In this document: in pieces, positions 7,563-16,605 of the stretch
Position numbering within the stretch: the first letter of the stretch is position 1
How the letters are laid out: each line of letters starts with the position of its first letter
From: a virus
Virus record (IMG/VR): IMGVR_UViG_3300049739_000531
Coordinates: 1 to 28,671 of that record
Strand: one strand, 5' to 3'
DNA: 28,671 nt
Made by a program: the position numbers and the translations under genes
The notes under the pieces: generated by a model
What the model was told of the DNA's origin: nothing
What the model saw: only the letters and a program-made list of their open reading frames with translations
Database searches by the model: none

Positions 7563-10500
7563 ATGGGAATCGCATTACCTCAGGTAGTTACATCTGATAG
7601 GGCATCTGGTGCTCAGGTTATTGATGGTAGTTTAAAGTTTGATGGATCTAATAAAACTAGGATAATAAAAACTTTTAGTAGTGCTGGCAATAGACAATCT
7701 TGGACTTGGAGTTGTTGGACAAAAAGAGATACACTTACTCGGTCAGATAGACAAGTAATCTTTGGTGGATATGGCGCTAGTAATAATACTGACTGGTTAG
7801 AAATTGGATGGGATAGTGGCGCAGATCACGTTTATTTTACAACTAGTGGTATAACTGCTGATGGAACAGCACAACGACGTGACCCTCAAGGATGGTATCA
7901 TTTCTTTTCTACCTATGATGGAAGCACCCTTAAAATTTATGTGAACAACCGATTAGACCTAAGTCATTCATTTACAGGGGATCGTGGCATAAATGTAAAT
8001 GGTGCTCATTATATTGGTCAGACACCTGCTAATTCTGTAGATAGATATCTTTACGCTAAATTATCTCAGTGTTATTTCATAGATGGACAAGCACTTGGAC
8101 CTGAAAGTTTTGGATATACTGACGGACTCACTAATACTTGGAGACCTAAGAAATATACTGGTGACTTTAATGTTGGTTCATCAAGTCTTACTACTCAACC
8201 TGCACCATATTCAGCAGCAGCAAGATTTAGTGCATATGAAGAATTTGGAACAGTAACAAATAACGATACAGGATATACTCTTCCTATGAGCAACCCATCA
8301 CATTATGGTGGAAAAGTGAGAGAGTTGGACGCTGGTGGATTTAAAGTTACAACAGTTAACTCTGCCACCACAGATTTCTTTATGGGAATGTGGGTAAAGT
8401 TTGAAACTTATTCAGAAAATGAACAGTTTGGTATTGATTTGTTTGGTGGTTATGTATATTTTGAAACTCGGGCAAATGGTGCAATTGGTATTAGGCAAAG
8501 TCCGGGAGGTAGAGTAGATAGTAGTGCAACATCCTTAAATGATGGTAATTGGCATCATGTTGCATTATCACGAACTGGTGGTACACTTTATGGTTTTTTA
8601 GATGGTTCAGCTGTTGTAAACACAACTAGTGGTGTTAGTGGAGATAGTGTTGGAGCAAATGAAAACTTTTGGTTCTGGGGAGGAAGTGGCACATCTTATA
8701 ATATCGATGGACAAGTAATTGATACATTCATTTATATTGGACAAGGAGTTTCAAGTTATACAACTCCAACTGCACCATTAATTGATGCCTCAGGAAACAT
8801 CAATCACTTCAGTGGTTTTTCTGATACTCAAGCATATTATATCAGTCCTGGTGTGGACGTTAGTGGAAGTAGTCCAAATCCAGTACCTAATTACTTTGTT
8901 ACTGGTACTAATAGTTTCTACCTCCCAATGGATGGAAACTCACCAATTGGAGAAGATAAATCTGGTAATGGAAACAACTGGACACCAGTAAACTTTGGTG
9001 GTTCCAATTCACTTGAAAAAGCAACAGGAGCACTTCCAATCTTGAATACTGATGGTGGTGGTAGGACCGCAAGACCTGGTACAAGAACAGATCCATATGC
9101 AAGTAGTATTGTGATGGCAATTCCTTTCTTGGGTAATGCTAATGATATTTCTGCGGATATCAAGGGAAGTGGTTCAAATTTAGCGGTAACTACATCTGGT
9201 TCTCCTGCTGCTGATAGTGACCCAGTTCAATGGTATGGTAGTAGTTTTAATGTAAGTACCAATAATCATATTGATACAATAGGAACGACATCTACGTTTG
9301 CTTTTTTGCATCAACCAGAAGTTGCTGGAACTATTGAGGGGTGGATTAATACAAATGCGGTTAATGTTCAAGGTCCATGGTTTCAGACATCTAATGGGAC
9401 TAATGAAATAGGAGTTAGGTTCAGGCAGAATAGTTCTACAAATCTGGCTGTTCAAATTGATAGAGGAACATCTGGTACTTATATTGTTATTGATAGTTCT
9501 ATTACAATAGCACTTAATACGTGGTATCATTGGGCATTTGTAAAGAGTGCTGATGGATATGCTCAATTCTTTTTAAATGGAGTTCCAACGGGCAGTAAAG
9601 TACCACTTAGTACTGCTGCTGGCGCATCCAATGCCGCAGCAACTAATACTAGTTCTTCTTATGCTGGAAGAATTGCAAAGAATAATGGAGAGGCTAGAGG
9701 TATAGGAGCAAATATTTGTGATTACCGAGCATATACAGTTCAGAAATATGCTTTCGATACGTCATTCATACCTGCATCAACCAACCCTGACATTCTCCCA
9801 GATACTCCATCAGGTGTGAGTGGTAGTTCTAAACTTGCTAAAATCACTGATGGTGCTGTGTATTTTGATGGTACTGGTGATTATTGTTCTACTGGGAGTA
9901 GTAGTGATTTTACAATGGGAACGGGTGATTTTACTGTAGAGTGTTTTATAATTAAAGACGATAGTTCTCATAGGGGTATCTGGCAAATATCAAGCACAAG
10001 TGGTGGACTTCAATCAACAAACTACACACAAACGCTTGCATTAGGTTATCAAGTGAATAGATGGCAATTATATGCTGGAGGATCTGCCATTACAGGAGCA
10101 TCACCACCAACAAATGGATTAGTAATTCCAAGAAAATGGTATCATTTGGCTGTTGTTAGAAATAGTGGAACAACAAAATTATATGTTGATGGTAGAGAGG
10201 AAATGTCAACATCAGATACCTATAACTATACTGGAACATATATGGCATTTGGTGGGTATTATAATACAAGTTACTTACATTATGGAAATATTTCCAATCT
10301 TCGTGTTCTCAAAGGAACCGCACTTTACACATCAAACTTCACACCACCAACCAGAGCACTGACTAATGTAACAAACACAAAACTTCTGTGTTGTCAGTCT
10401 AATACTTCTCCGACTGCTGCTGCTGTAACTCCTGGAACAATCACTGGTCCAGGTACGAATTATCGTTTTAGTACCATGAAAGCATATTCTGTTTATAATG

Positions 10501-13052
10501 GTGGATCTAGAGGTGCTAATTATACCGTTCAATATAGTGCAGACGGTAGCAATTGGTCCGACGCTTGGACTGGCAATTTCTCTACCAGCGGATGTGGTTT
10601 GATAAGTGGAACAGGTGGGGGAGGAGATTATGGAGAACATAAGTATTGGAGATATCAAGTTGGTAGCTCCACTGATAACCACCACCCAAATATCGCACGT
10701 ATTGTATTGGTGACTACAGGTGGAACGGAAATTGATATTGTCACAGTTACTTCCGATAACTGCTCCGATAGTGGATCATTTAACAGTACTACTTTAGGTG
10801 CAACCTACACAAATCCAAATAATCCAACAGCAACCACCTTCAACCCATTCACAACTGATATAAATGCAGTTCGTGGACAAGAGACTGGTTATCCTACTTT
10901 TAATCCACTTATTAATACACATGGACTTAGTAATGGTAATCTGACAGCATATGATACAGATAATACTTGGGATACAGTACCTGCTAATATTAGTTTTAAT
11001 ACTGGAAAATATTACGCAGAATTTACAGTAGATGTAAAAGGTTGGAACGTATTTGGAGTTGTTCAACTAGATGTATCAAGTACACCAAACTTTTATGGAA
11101 CTCATCCAGGTGGTGGTGCCGGTAATAAAGGTTTTGGGTGGGTTTTTGATCCTAGTGATTCTAGGGGTGATTTAACTTACAATAATACTAATTCACTTTA
11201 TACATATGGATCTGGACTTTCATCTAGCGTCGGTGATGTGATGTCAATAGCAATAGATTTGGACAATAATAATATTAGATTTTATAAGAACGGAGCACAA
11301 ATTTATAATCTTAATAATAAACTAGAGAGTGGTGGTAGGTATACTTATTCGTATGGTACTTATGCAACAGCAGGTGCAACTGTAAACTTCGGTCAAAAAC
11401 CTTTCAAGTTCCCACCACCTGATGGTTTCCAACCACTGAATGCTGCTAATGTAAGACCAGAGACTGTGATTGCACGTCCTGATCAGTTTGTTGGGGCAAC
11501 AATTTGGAGTGGTGATGCAAGTGGTAGTGGTGGAACAACACGGTTTATAGAAACTCAACATCAACCAGATTTTGTATGGATTAAACAAAGAAATCAAGCA
11601 TTTTCAACAGGACATCAACTTTATGATTCTGTAAGAGGTGCTGGTGCAGAGAAAGAACTTAATTCTTCTAGTACTGCTGCTGAAGGTGCAGGTAACATTG
11701 AAACTTGGGGTTGGGTAAATTCTTTTGACAAAACTGGATTCACAACTAAAGGTGGTCCATCAGGTTATGATTATGTTAATAATATTGGAGATGATTATGT
11801 AGCATGGACTTGGAGAGCTGGTGGAAACAAAAACACCTTTAATGTTGATGATGTAGGTTATGCAAGTGCCTCTGATGTTAATATGAGTGTTGGTGCTTTG
11901 AATAGTGCTACTTATAATACATCTCAAGTTTGGAGTGATGACGTAACAAAAGGCACAGGTAATGTTTACTCTAACAATATTTACGTGCCAGCTAATATTT
12001 TTAATGGGAATACTAGCAGTTATTGTAAAGTCGAGAAAGGAAGCAATTCTAATACTGTATCCATGCAACTGAGTAGTACAATTTCAGGAGTTACAAAGAT
12101 CCGCGTTAATACTAATTCTGTCGATAATTTTAATATTAACGGTGGATCAAACATTGCTTCAACTGACGGATATCAAACTATTTACGAAGGTTCTGCTATA
12201 ACACTCAGCGATTTGGATTTTACAAGAACAAATGGTGTATCAAGTGGTAATTCAGATACTGGATTTTTTGTTTATTCTATTGAAATAAACGGTTTAGAAC
12301 TACTTGACTCCGGCGTAACACCATCAACCAACTTCCCATCAATTGCTGCGACTGGTGCATCTGTTGGAACCAAGCAAGGGTTTAGTATTGTATCTTATAC
12401 ATCAGAATCTGGCACAGGAACTTTAACTGCAACTATTCCACATGGATTAAATGAGAACATTGGATTTATGATTATTAAAAGTAGAGACTTTTCACCTTCA
12501 TCTCAAGGTTGGGCTGTTTGGCATCAATCAAGTCCCACAGCAACAAGATATCTTGATAGCACTGAGATATTTTTAAATAGTGAGTATACTGCATTTTTTG
12601 ACGCCAACCCAACAAACTCTGTATTTAGTGTGAAGTGTAGTGCAAGTGTCAGTAGTGGCAATCGTTATAGGACTTATGGAAACTCACATAATTATATTGC
12701 ATATCTGTGGCACGATGTCCCCGGACTACAGAAATTTGGAAAATTCTCCGCTAATAATAGTACCGATGGTAATGTCATAGAACTTGGATTTAGACCCACA
12801 CTGGTGATTGCGAAGCAAATAACAGGTGGTGGTGGAAATTGGTTTATTCTTGACTCAAAAAGAAATACTTCTAATCCACTTAATAATATTCTTGATGCTA
12901 ATTTGGCTGATGATGAACGACAGGCTATAATATATGATTTCTTAAGTACTGGATTTAAACTTCGTATTGCTTTAACCGGAGACTTCATCTACTGTGCCTG
13001 GGCAGAAGCACCAACATTTAACTTGTATGGCGCACAGTCCAACGCTCGATAA
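7563..13052 (+). CDS. Giant multidomain lectin-like tail-fibre protein (1829 aa)
   Basis: A 1829-residue protein made of repeated carbohydrate-binding-type folds. Four LamG/concanavalin-like units are recognisable: about residues 20-200 (SLKFDGSNKTRI, WSCWTKRD, GWYHFFSTYDGS), 255-400 (FFMGMWVKFE, NWHHVALSRTGG, GFLDG), 570-745 (EGWINTN, WYHWAFVKSADG, FFLNG) and 764-930 (FDGTGDYCS, WYHLAVVRNSGT, LYVDG). About 965-1080 looks like a discoidin-type sandwich (YTVQYSADGSNWSDAW, KYWRYQVG). About 1120-1295 is SPRY-like (TGKYYAEFTVD, NNNIRFYKNGAQI, NFGQKPF). Two units of the type found in marine phage fibres follow (DUF7483-like). The first has FVWIKQRN, HQLYDSVRGAG and YVAWTWRAGGN (about 1336-1421). 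The second runs from about 1604 to the end (GFSIVSYTSESGTGT, GFMIIKSRD, and the closing WAEAPTFNLYGAQSNAR). It is likely the main host-surface glycan binder. Domain names come from motif recognition only. Confidence 0.8.
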   Translation: MGIALPQVVTSDRASGAQVIDGSLKFDGSNKTRIIKTFSSAGNRQSWTWSCWTKRDTLTRSDRQVIFGGYGASNNTDWLEIGWDSGADHVYFTTSGITADGTAQRRDPQGWYHFFSTYDGSTLKIYVNNRLDLSHSFTGDRGINVNGAHYIGQTPANSVDRYLYAKLSQCYFIDGQALGPESFGYTDGLTNTWRPKKYTGDFNVGSSSLTTQPAPYSAAARFSAYEEFGTVTNNDTGYTLPMSNPSHYGGKVRELDAGGFKVTTVNSATTDFFMGMWVKFETYSENEQFGIDLFGGYVYFETRANGAIGIRQSPGGRVDSSATSLNDGNWHHVALSRTGGTLYGFLDGSAVVNTTSGVSGDSVGANENFWFWGGSGTSYNIDGQVIDTFIYIGQGVSSYTTPTAPLIDASGNINHFSGFSDTQAYYISPGVDVSGSSPNPVPNYFVTGTNSFYLPMDGNSPIGEDKSGNGNNWTPVNFGGSNSLEKATGALPILNTDGGGRTARPGTRTDPYASSIVMAIPFLGNANDISADIKGSGSNLAVTTSGSPAADSDPVQWYGSSFNVSTNNHIDTIGTTSTFAFLHQPEVAGTIEGWINTNAVNVQGPWFQTSNGTNEIGVRFRQNSSTNLAVQIDRGTSGTYIVIDSSITIALNTWYHWAFVKSADGYAQFFLNGVPTGSKVPLSTAAGASNAAATNTSSSYAGRIAKNNGEARGIGANICDYRAYTVQKYAFDTSFIPASTNPDILPDTPSGVSGSSKLAKITDGAVYFDGTGDYCSTGSSSDFTMGTGDFTVECFIIKDDSSHRGIWQISSTSGGLQSTNYTQTLALGYQVNRWQLYAGGSAITGASPPTNGLVIPRKWYHLAVVRNSGTTKLYVDGREEMSTSDTYNYTGTYMAFGGYYNTSYLHYGNISNLRVLKGTALYTSNFTPPTRALTNVTNTKLLCCQSNTSPTAAAVTPGTITGPGTNYRFSTMKAYSVYNGGSRGANYTVQYSADGSNWSDAWTGNFSTSGCGLISGTGGGGDYGEHKYWRYQVGSSTDNHHPNIARIVLVTTGGTEIDIVTVTSDNCSDSGSFNSTTLGATYTNPNNPTATTFNPFTTDINAVRGQETGYPTFNPLINTHGLSNGNLTAYDTDNTWDTVPANISFNTGKYYAEFTVDVKGWNVFGVVQLDVSSTPNFYGTHPGGGAGNKGFGWVFDPSDSRGDLTYNNTNSLYTYGSGLSSSVGDVMSIAIDLDNNNIRFYKNGAQIYNLNNKLESGGRYTYSYGTYATAGATVNFGQKPFKFPPPDGFQPLNAANVRPETVIARPDQFVGATIWSGDASGSGGTTRFIETQHQPDFVWIKQRNQAFSTGHQLYDSVRGAGAEKELNSSSTAAEGAGNIETWGWVNSFDKTGFTTKGGPSGYDYVNNIGDDYVAWTWRAGGNKNTFNVDDVGYASASDVNMSVGALNSATYNTSQVWSDDVTKGTGNVYSNNIYVPANIFNGNTSSYCKVEKGSNSNTVSMQLSSTISGVTKIRVNTNSVDNFNINGGSNIASTDGYQTIYEGSAITLSDLDFTRTNGVSSGNSDTGFFVYSIEINGLELLDSGVTPSTNFPSIAATGASVGTKQGFSIVSYTSESGTGTLTATIPHGLNENIGFMIIKSRDFSPSSQGWAVWHQSSPTATRYLDSTEIFLNSEYTAFFDANPTNSVFSVKCSASVSSGNRYRTYGNSHNYIAYLWHDVPGLQKFGKFSANNSTDGNVIELGFRPTLVIAKQITGGGGNWFILDSKRNTSNPLNNILDANLADDERQAIIYDFLSTGFKLRIALTGDFIYCAWAEAPTFNLYGAQSNAR

Positions 13053-13055
13053 ATA
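13048..13055 (+). promoter_or_regulatory. T4-type late promoter (GATAAATA)
   Basis: GATAAATA overlaps the last codon and TAA stop (13050-13052) of the giant fibre gene and lies 13 bases before the ATG at 13069. This is shorter than at the other junctions, so the leader would be very short. Confidence 0.6.
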
Positions 13056-13068
13056 ATAAGAAAGCACG

Positions 13069-13485
13069 ATGTCTGTATCAAAGGCAAGACAACTAGCAAG
13101 AGACTTGGGTACTGTAGGTATCAGTTCTTCTGGTACCAGTATCCATACCTCTGTTGCCACCCTCAACTTTGTTGGTGCTGGTAATACTTTTGCTGTTCAT
13201 AATGATCAGGTAGACATTAGTATTGAAGGTGGTGGTGGAACCAAAGCAGGTGAGGCAATCGACTATCCAAGTGGAACCAAGTCACCATTTATTCTCAACA
13301 CTGTCGTAATCTCAGAGTCTATTACTCTTGGCAACTCAAACTCTGGAACTGGTGCTGCTAACATTGTGACTGGTGAGTCAATGATAACCGTTGATGATAG
13401 TGTTACGATTACGATTGAGGAAGGTAAGAAAGTAATTCCTGACCTCTTTAATGTGTTTGATACTCCAGAAAGATTTAGAAACTGA
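13069..13485 (+). CDS. Small structural protein with FVGAGN module and duplicated C-terminal unit (138 aa)
   Basis: Two parts are visible. Residues about 1-65 (MSVSKARQLARDLGTVGISSSG, in part, then LNFVGAGNTFAVHNDQVDISIEGGGG) match the N-terminal region of the 17170 product, including a near-identical DNA stretch at about 13163-13195 versus 17263-17295. Residues about 77-133 (VVISESITLGNSNSGTGAAN ... VDDSVTITIEEGKKVIPDLFNVFD) match the whole of the next gene. The protein is therefore a fusion of two circulating modules. It has no membrane or signal segment and is probably a minor fibre or virion surface component. The TGA stop overlaps the next ATG by one base (TGATG), indicating translational coupling. 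Confidence 0.7.
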   Translation: MSVSKARQLARDLGTVGISSSGTSIHTSVATLNFVGAGNTFAVHNDQVDISIEGGGGTKAGEAIDYPSGTKSPFILNTVVISESITLGNSNSGTGAANIVTGESMITVDDSVTITIEEGKKVIPDLFNVFDTPERFRN

Positions 13486-13694
13486 TGGAACTTCAACAGG
13501 TTGGTGATAGTAATTTTAATAAATCGACAGTTGTTATTACTGAATCGATGACACTTAATGATGCTAACACTGTTACTGGTGCTGCTCATATTGTAACCAA
13601 TCAAGCAATGCTTATAGTAGATGATAGTGTTACTATCACGATTGGAGAAGGTAAAACTGTGATACCTGACGTTTATAATATATTTGATAAATAA
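13485..13694 (+). CDS. Small protein duplicating the C-terminal unit of the preceding gene (69 aa)
   Basis: Nearly the entire protein consists of a unit (VVITESMTLNDANTVTGAAH ... VDDSVTITIGEGKTVIPDVYNIFD) that aligns without gaps to residues about 77-133 of the upstream product. This is a tandem duplication. The sharing of VDDSVTITI.EGK.VIPD shows conservation at protein level with many silent DNA differences, so the duplication is old or under selection. The start ATG overlaps the upstream stop (TGATG). The function is unknown; the beta-rich unit and location suggest a virion protein. The last codons contain the late promoter of the next gene. Confidence 0.7.
   Translation: MELQQVGDSNFNKSTVVITESMTLNDANTVTGAAHIVTNQAMLIVDDSVTITIGEGKTVIPDVYNIFDK
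13686..13693 (+). promoter_or_regulatory. T4-type late promoter (GATAAATA)
   Basis: GATAAATA is embedded in the final Asp-Lys-stop codons of the 69-aa gene and lies 23 bases before the ATG at 13717. Confidence 0.65.
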
Positions 13695-13716
13695 CTAGAA
13701 AGAAAGACTGAAGGCG

Positions 13717-14457
13717 ATGTCACAAATTAATGTAAATACTATTACTGGTAAAGATGGTGGAAGTGCTGTTAATTTTCCGAACGGTATTACTGTTACAGGC
13801 GTCGTAACAGCGACACAATTAAATCAGAATGTTAGTGGAAATGTAACTGCTAGTAGTTTTACTGGACCTCTTACTGGTAATGTTACTGGTAATACTTCTG
13901 GAACTGCAGGTAGTTTAGCATCAGGTGCTACTGGTGCTGATCTTACATTAAGTGGCAACCTGACTGTAAATGGTACTACAACCACTATCGACACTGCCGT
14001 TACTGCAGTAGATAGTTTAGAGGTTGATGGTAATATAAACGTTGGTGCTGGATTAAGTGCTTACGGATTTAAGGTAGAAGAAGGAGCGTATGGTACTGCT
14101 GCTCTCAATGGTTTATTTAATTTAAACCTTACAGATGGGCACGTTCAAGAATTTAATGCTGCAACTTCTGGCAATTATGTACCAAACTTTAGGATAAGTC
14201 CTACTGTTAGTTTAGAATCCAAGATGGGTGTTGGTGATGTAACTGCTGCAACTATCATTGTTCAATCAAGTTCTCATTACTGTTTGAATGAGTTTAGGAT
14301 TGATGGAGCACAAACAGGTATTACAACGTCTTGGATAGGAGGTTCTGCGCCGACTGCTGCGAATGGTTCTGGATTTGATATTTACGCTTTCACAATTATG
14401 AAGACTGCTTCCACACCGACGTATCATATCATCGCTAACGCAACATCCGCTGCTTGA
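13717..14457 (+). CDS. Tail-fibre protein, first gene of duplicated cassette (246 aa)
   Basis: The N-terminus MSQINVNTITGKDGGSAVNF differs from the GTGAPEL group but keeps the same position and a following FPNGITVTGVVTATQLNQN. Then come SFTGPLTGNVTGNTSGTAGS, a motif common in fibre shafts, and NLTVNGTTTTIDTAVTAVDS (about residues 82-101). The C-terminal domain (about 120-246) ends in GGSAPTAANGSGFDIYAFTI. It is related to the end of the 18240 product (GGSAPSAGASGYDVYTFALQ), including similar spacing to the stop. A two-domain glycine-rich gene follows directly after AGGAGGT in both places, so the two genes form a cassette present twice. A fibre subunit paired with an adhesin or chaperone is a plausible role. 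Confidence 0.75.
   Translation: MSQINVNTITGKDGGSAVNFPNGITVTGVVTATQLNQNVSGNVTASSFTGPLTGNVTGNTSGTAGSLASGATGADLTLSGNLTVNGTTTTIDTAVTAVDSLEVDGNINVGAGLSAYGFKVEEGAYGTAALNGLFNLNLTDGHVQEFNAATSGNYVPNFRISPTVSLESKMGVGDVTAATIIVQSSSHYCLNEFRIDGAQTGITTSWIGGSAPTAANGSGFDIYAFTIMKTASTPTYHIIANATSAA
13951..14019 (+). repeat. Dispersed fibre-module repeat, copy B
   Basis: A 69-nt segment that matches 18417-18485 at 65 of 69 positions. The four differences are all single bases at third codon positions (T/C, T/C, A/G, A/C). This is much closer than the flanking coding sequence and suggests recent recombination or gene conversion between the two fibre genes. Confidence 0.8.
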
Positions 14458-14472
14458 TAGGAGGTAATAACA

Positions 14473-16602
14473 ATGTTAAATAACTGGTTTAAAAAAGAAA
14501 AACCATTCGTTGGTTTTGCAGGTTTTGGTGGCGGTGCTACTGGATTAGCATTTGGTGGCGGGGGTGCTGTTGTTGCTACTGGTGGCATTAAGCATTGGAA
14601 TTCTTCGGAGAATAGTGGTACGATGTACCACATATTTACGCAACCAGGAAACTTTGTGGTTACTGGCGGTGGTAATGTAGAAGTATTAATTGTTGCTGGT
14701 GGTGGATCAGGTGCTAATGGACAGGCTGGTGGAGGTGGCGGCGGAGGTGTCGTTCATGGAACAGAAATTGCCGTTTCTGATGGAACAATTCCAGTTGTCG
14801 TTGGTGATGGTGGCGGTGCTGTAAGTGGTGGAAGTTATAATTATTGTGGAAATAAAGGTGCTTCTAGTTCATTTAATGGTGTAACTGCCATAGGTGGAGG
14901 TGGAGGAGTTAGAAATAATTATGCTTGGGGTGGTATGCCAACCGCTCAACAAGATCAGGTTGCTGGTGCTAACTGTGGTGGCGGCGGTGGTGGAAGTATG
15001 TCTGGCAGTGGTCCCGGTTTTCCTACTGCTGCTATACTTCCTCAACCTGTACCAGGTTCTTATGTAGCTTATGGTGGTAATTATGGTGCTCCTGCTGCTG
15101 GCGCTGGTGGAGGTTCTGGTGGCGGTGGCGGTGGTGCTGGTGCAAATTCGCCAGGTCCAGCAGATCCTAGAGGAGCAGATGTAAATTCCCCAGGTGGTGC
15201 TGGTAAAGCAATACCATCTTTTAACAGTACAACTATTACATATATGCCTTCTTCTTGGTCAACTGCTGTTGGTCCTACTGGTCTCTATGGAGGTGGAGGC
15301 GGTGGTGGTGAAGATGGTCCAAATGGGCGTGGTCTTGGTGGACCTGGTGGTGGTGGTGCTGGACAAGATCCAACAAACACTACATCACCTGGTGCAGTAC
15401 AAAATACTGGAGGTGGAGGTGGCGATAGAGGAACACCTGGTCTTCCTTATACCAATACCGCTGGTGCAAAAGGTATTGTCCTGGTTAAATATACATCAAA
15501 AATTACTTCTGATATAACCACACTTTCTGGTGGGAATCAGTTTACTATTGGAAATTATTCATATCATGTATTCTCTGCAGGAGAAGATACATTTACTACA
15601 CAAACAGACATTACTTATGATATTCTTCTTGTAGCAGGTGGAGGTGGCGGTGGATCTGATAAGGCTGCAGGAGCTTGTGGTGCCGGAGGTGGTGGTGGTG
15701 TAATTTATGCCGAAAACCAAACTCTAACGGCAAATTCATATAAGACTTTTGTTGCTGGTGGTGGATTATCACAACCAGGAGATCCTTCACCCAATCCAAA
15801 GGGTGATAATGGCGGAAATACTGTCTTCTCTGAAGTTAATATTCCTAGTTCCACAAAAACAAATATGAGTGGTTTTTCCATGCCATCAGGTACTTGGATT
15901 GCCTTAGGTGGAGGTGGTGGGGCAGGATCGGGACCTGGTAATGCTGATCTTGCTGGTCGTGAAGCTGGTACTGGTGGCGGCGGTGGTTCTGACAGTGGTG
16001 GTGGCGGTGGTGCAGTCCAAACTACACAATCATCACTCCCAGCAATATCTAGAAGTAATGGTTCTGGAAATAGTGGTCGTACTTCTTCTACCGCCTACCC
16101 AGCTAGAGGTGGCGGTGGTGGTGGACACGCACCATCTGGTTATGGTCAGGGTAATCAAAATCAAGGTGGTAGAGACGGATATCAAGTTCCAGCATCTTTC
16201 TTGCCAACTTCAGTTCCATCAAATTTTGCAAATTTATTAGGTGCTAGTCATCCTGCTGCTAAAGGTGGTGGAATTGCAACCAATAGTCCTGAATGGAGAT
16301 ACTTCGCTGGTGGTGGAGGTGCTTCTGATAATGTTCCTGCTACTAACGATACTTACCAAGGATCTGGTGGTTTAGGTGGAGGAGGAAATGCTGGTGGAGA
16401 AGGAAGGTCATCACCATCTAATCCAAGAACTGCTAAAACTGGAAATACTTATTATGATCCTAGTAACCAAACTTCACCTGGTGTTGATGGAAGAGGTGGT
16501 GGCGGTTCTGGAAATGGTTTAGATAATAATGGAAGTTCTTACAGCTACTTTGGTGGAAATGGTGGTAGTGGTATAATTATTATCAGGGTTCATAATAGTT
16601 GA
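14473..16602 (+). CDS. Glycine-rich adhesin-like protein, two domains (709 aa)
   Basis: The N-terminus MLNNWFKKEKPFVGFAGFGG resembles MFNLFNKKEAPLLGLQGSGG of the 19146 product. Domain 1 spans about residues 34-342, from VATGGIKHWNSS through VEVLIVAGGGSG to GAKGIVLVKYTS. Domain 2 spans about 348-709, from TLSGGNQFTIGNYSYHVF through YDILLVAGGGGGG to the terminal GGSGIIIIRVHNS. Long Gly runs are mixed with Pro-Gly, Ser and Asn, as in polyglycine-II adhesins of the gp38 type. A strong ribosome site AGGAGGT (14459-14465) lies 7 bases before the ATG, unlike most genes here. It is probably a receptor-binding tip protein; this rests on composition and context. The next gene, 3 bases on, encodes a 2OG-Fe(II) oxygenase. 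Confidence 0.75.
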   Translation: MLNNWFKKEKPFVGFAGFGGGATGLAFGGGGAVVATGGIKHWNSSENSGTMYHIFTQPGNFVVTGGGNVEVLIVAGGGSGANGQAGGGGGGGVVHGTEIAVSDGTIPVVVGDGGGAVSGGSYNYCGNKGASSSFNGVTAIGGGGGVRNNYAWGGMPTAQQDQVAGANCGGGGGGSMSGSGPGFPTAAILPQPVPGSYVAYGGNYGAPAAGAGGGSGGGGGGAGANSPGPADPRGADVNSPGGAGKAIPSFNSTTITYMPSSWSTAVGPTGLYGGGGGGGEDGPNGRGLGGPGGGGAGQDPTNTTSPGAVQNTGGGGGDRGTPGLPYTNTAGAKGIVLVKYTSKITSDITTLSGGNQFTIGNYSYHVFSAGEDTFTTQTDITYDILLVAGGGGGGSDKAAGACGAGGGGGVIYAENQTLTANSYKTFVAGGGLSQPGDPSPNPKGDNGGNTVFSEVNIPSSTKTNMSGFSMPSGTWIALGGGGGAGSGPGNADLAGREAGTGGGGGSDSGGGGGAVQTTQSSLPAISRSNGSGNSGRTSSTAYPARGGGGGGHAPSGYGQGNQNQGGRDGYQVPASFLPTSVPSNFANLLGASHPAAKGGGIATNSPEWRYFAGGGGASDNVPATNDTYQGSGGLGGGGNAGGEGRSSPSNPRTAKTGNTYYDPSNQTSPGVDGRGGGGSGNGLDNNGSSYSYFGGNGGSGIIIIRVHNS

Positions 16603-16605
16603 GTT

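Noticed and set aside
9180-9566. Minus-strand ORF of 128 aa inside the 1829-aa gene
   Set aside because: Its composition (Ile/Asn/Ser/Cys) is that of an antisense shadow. It is fully covered by a well-supported plus-strand gene, and no minus-strand transcription signals were seen.
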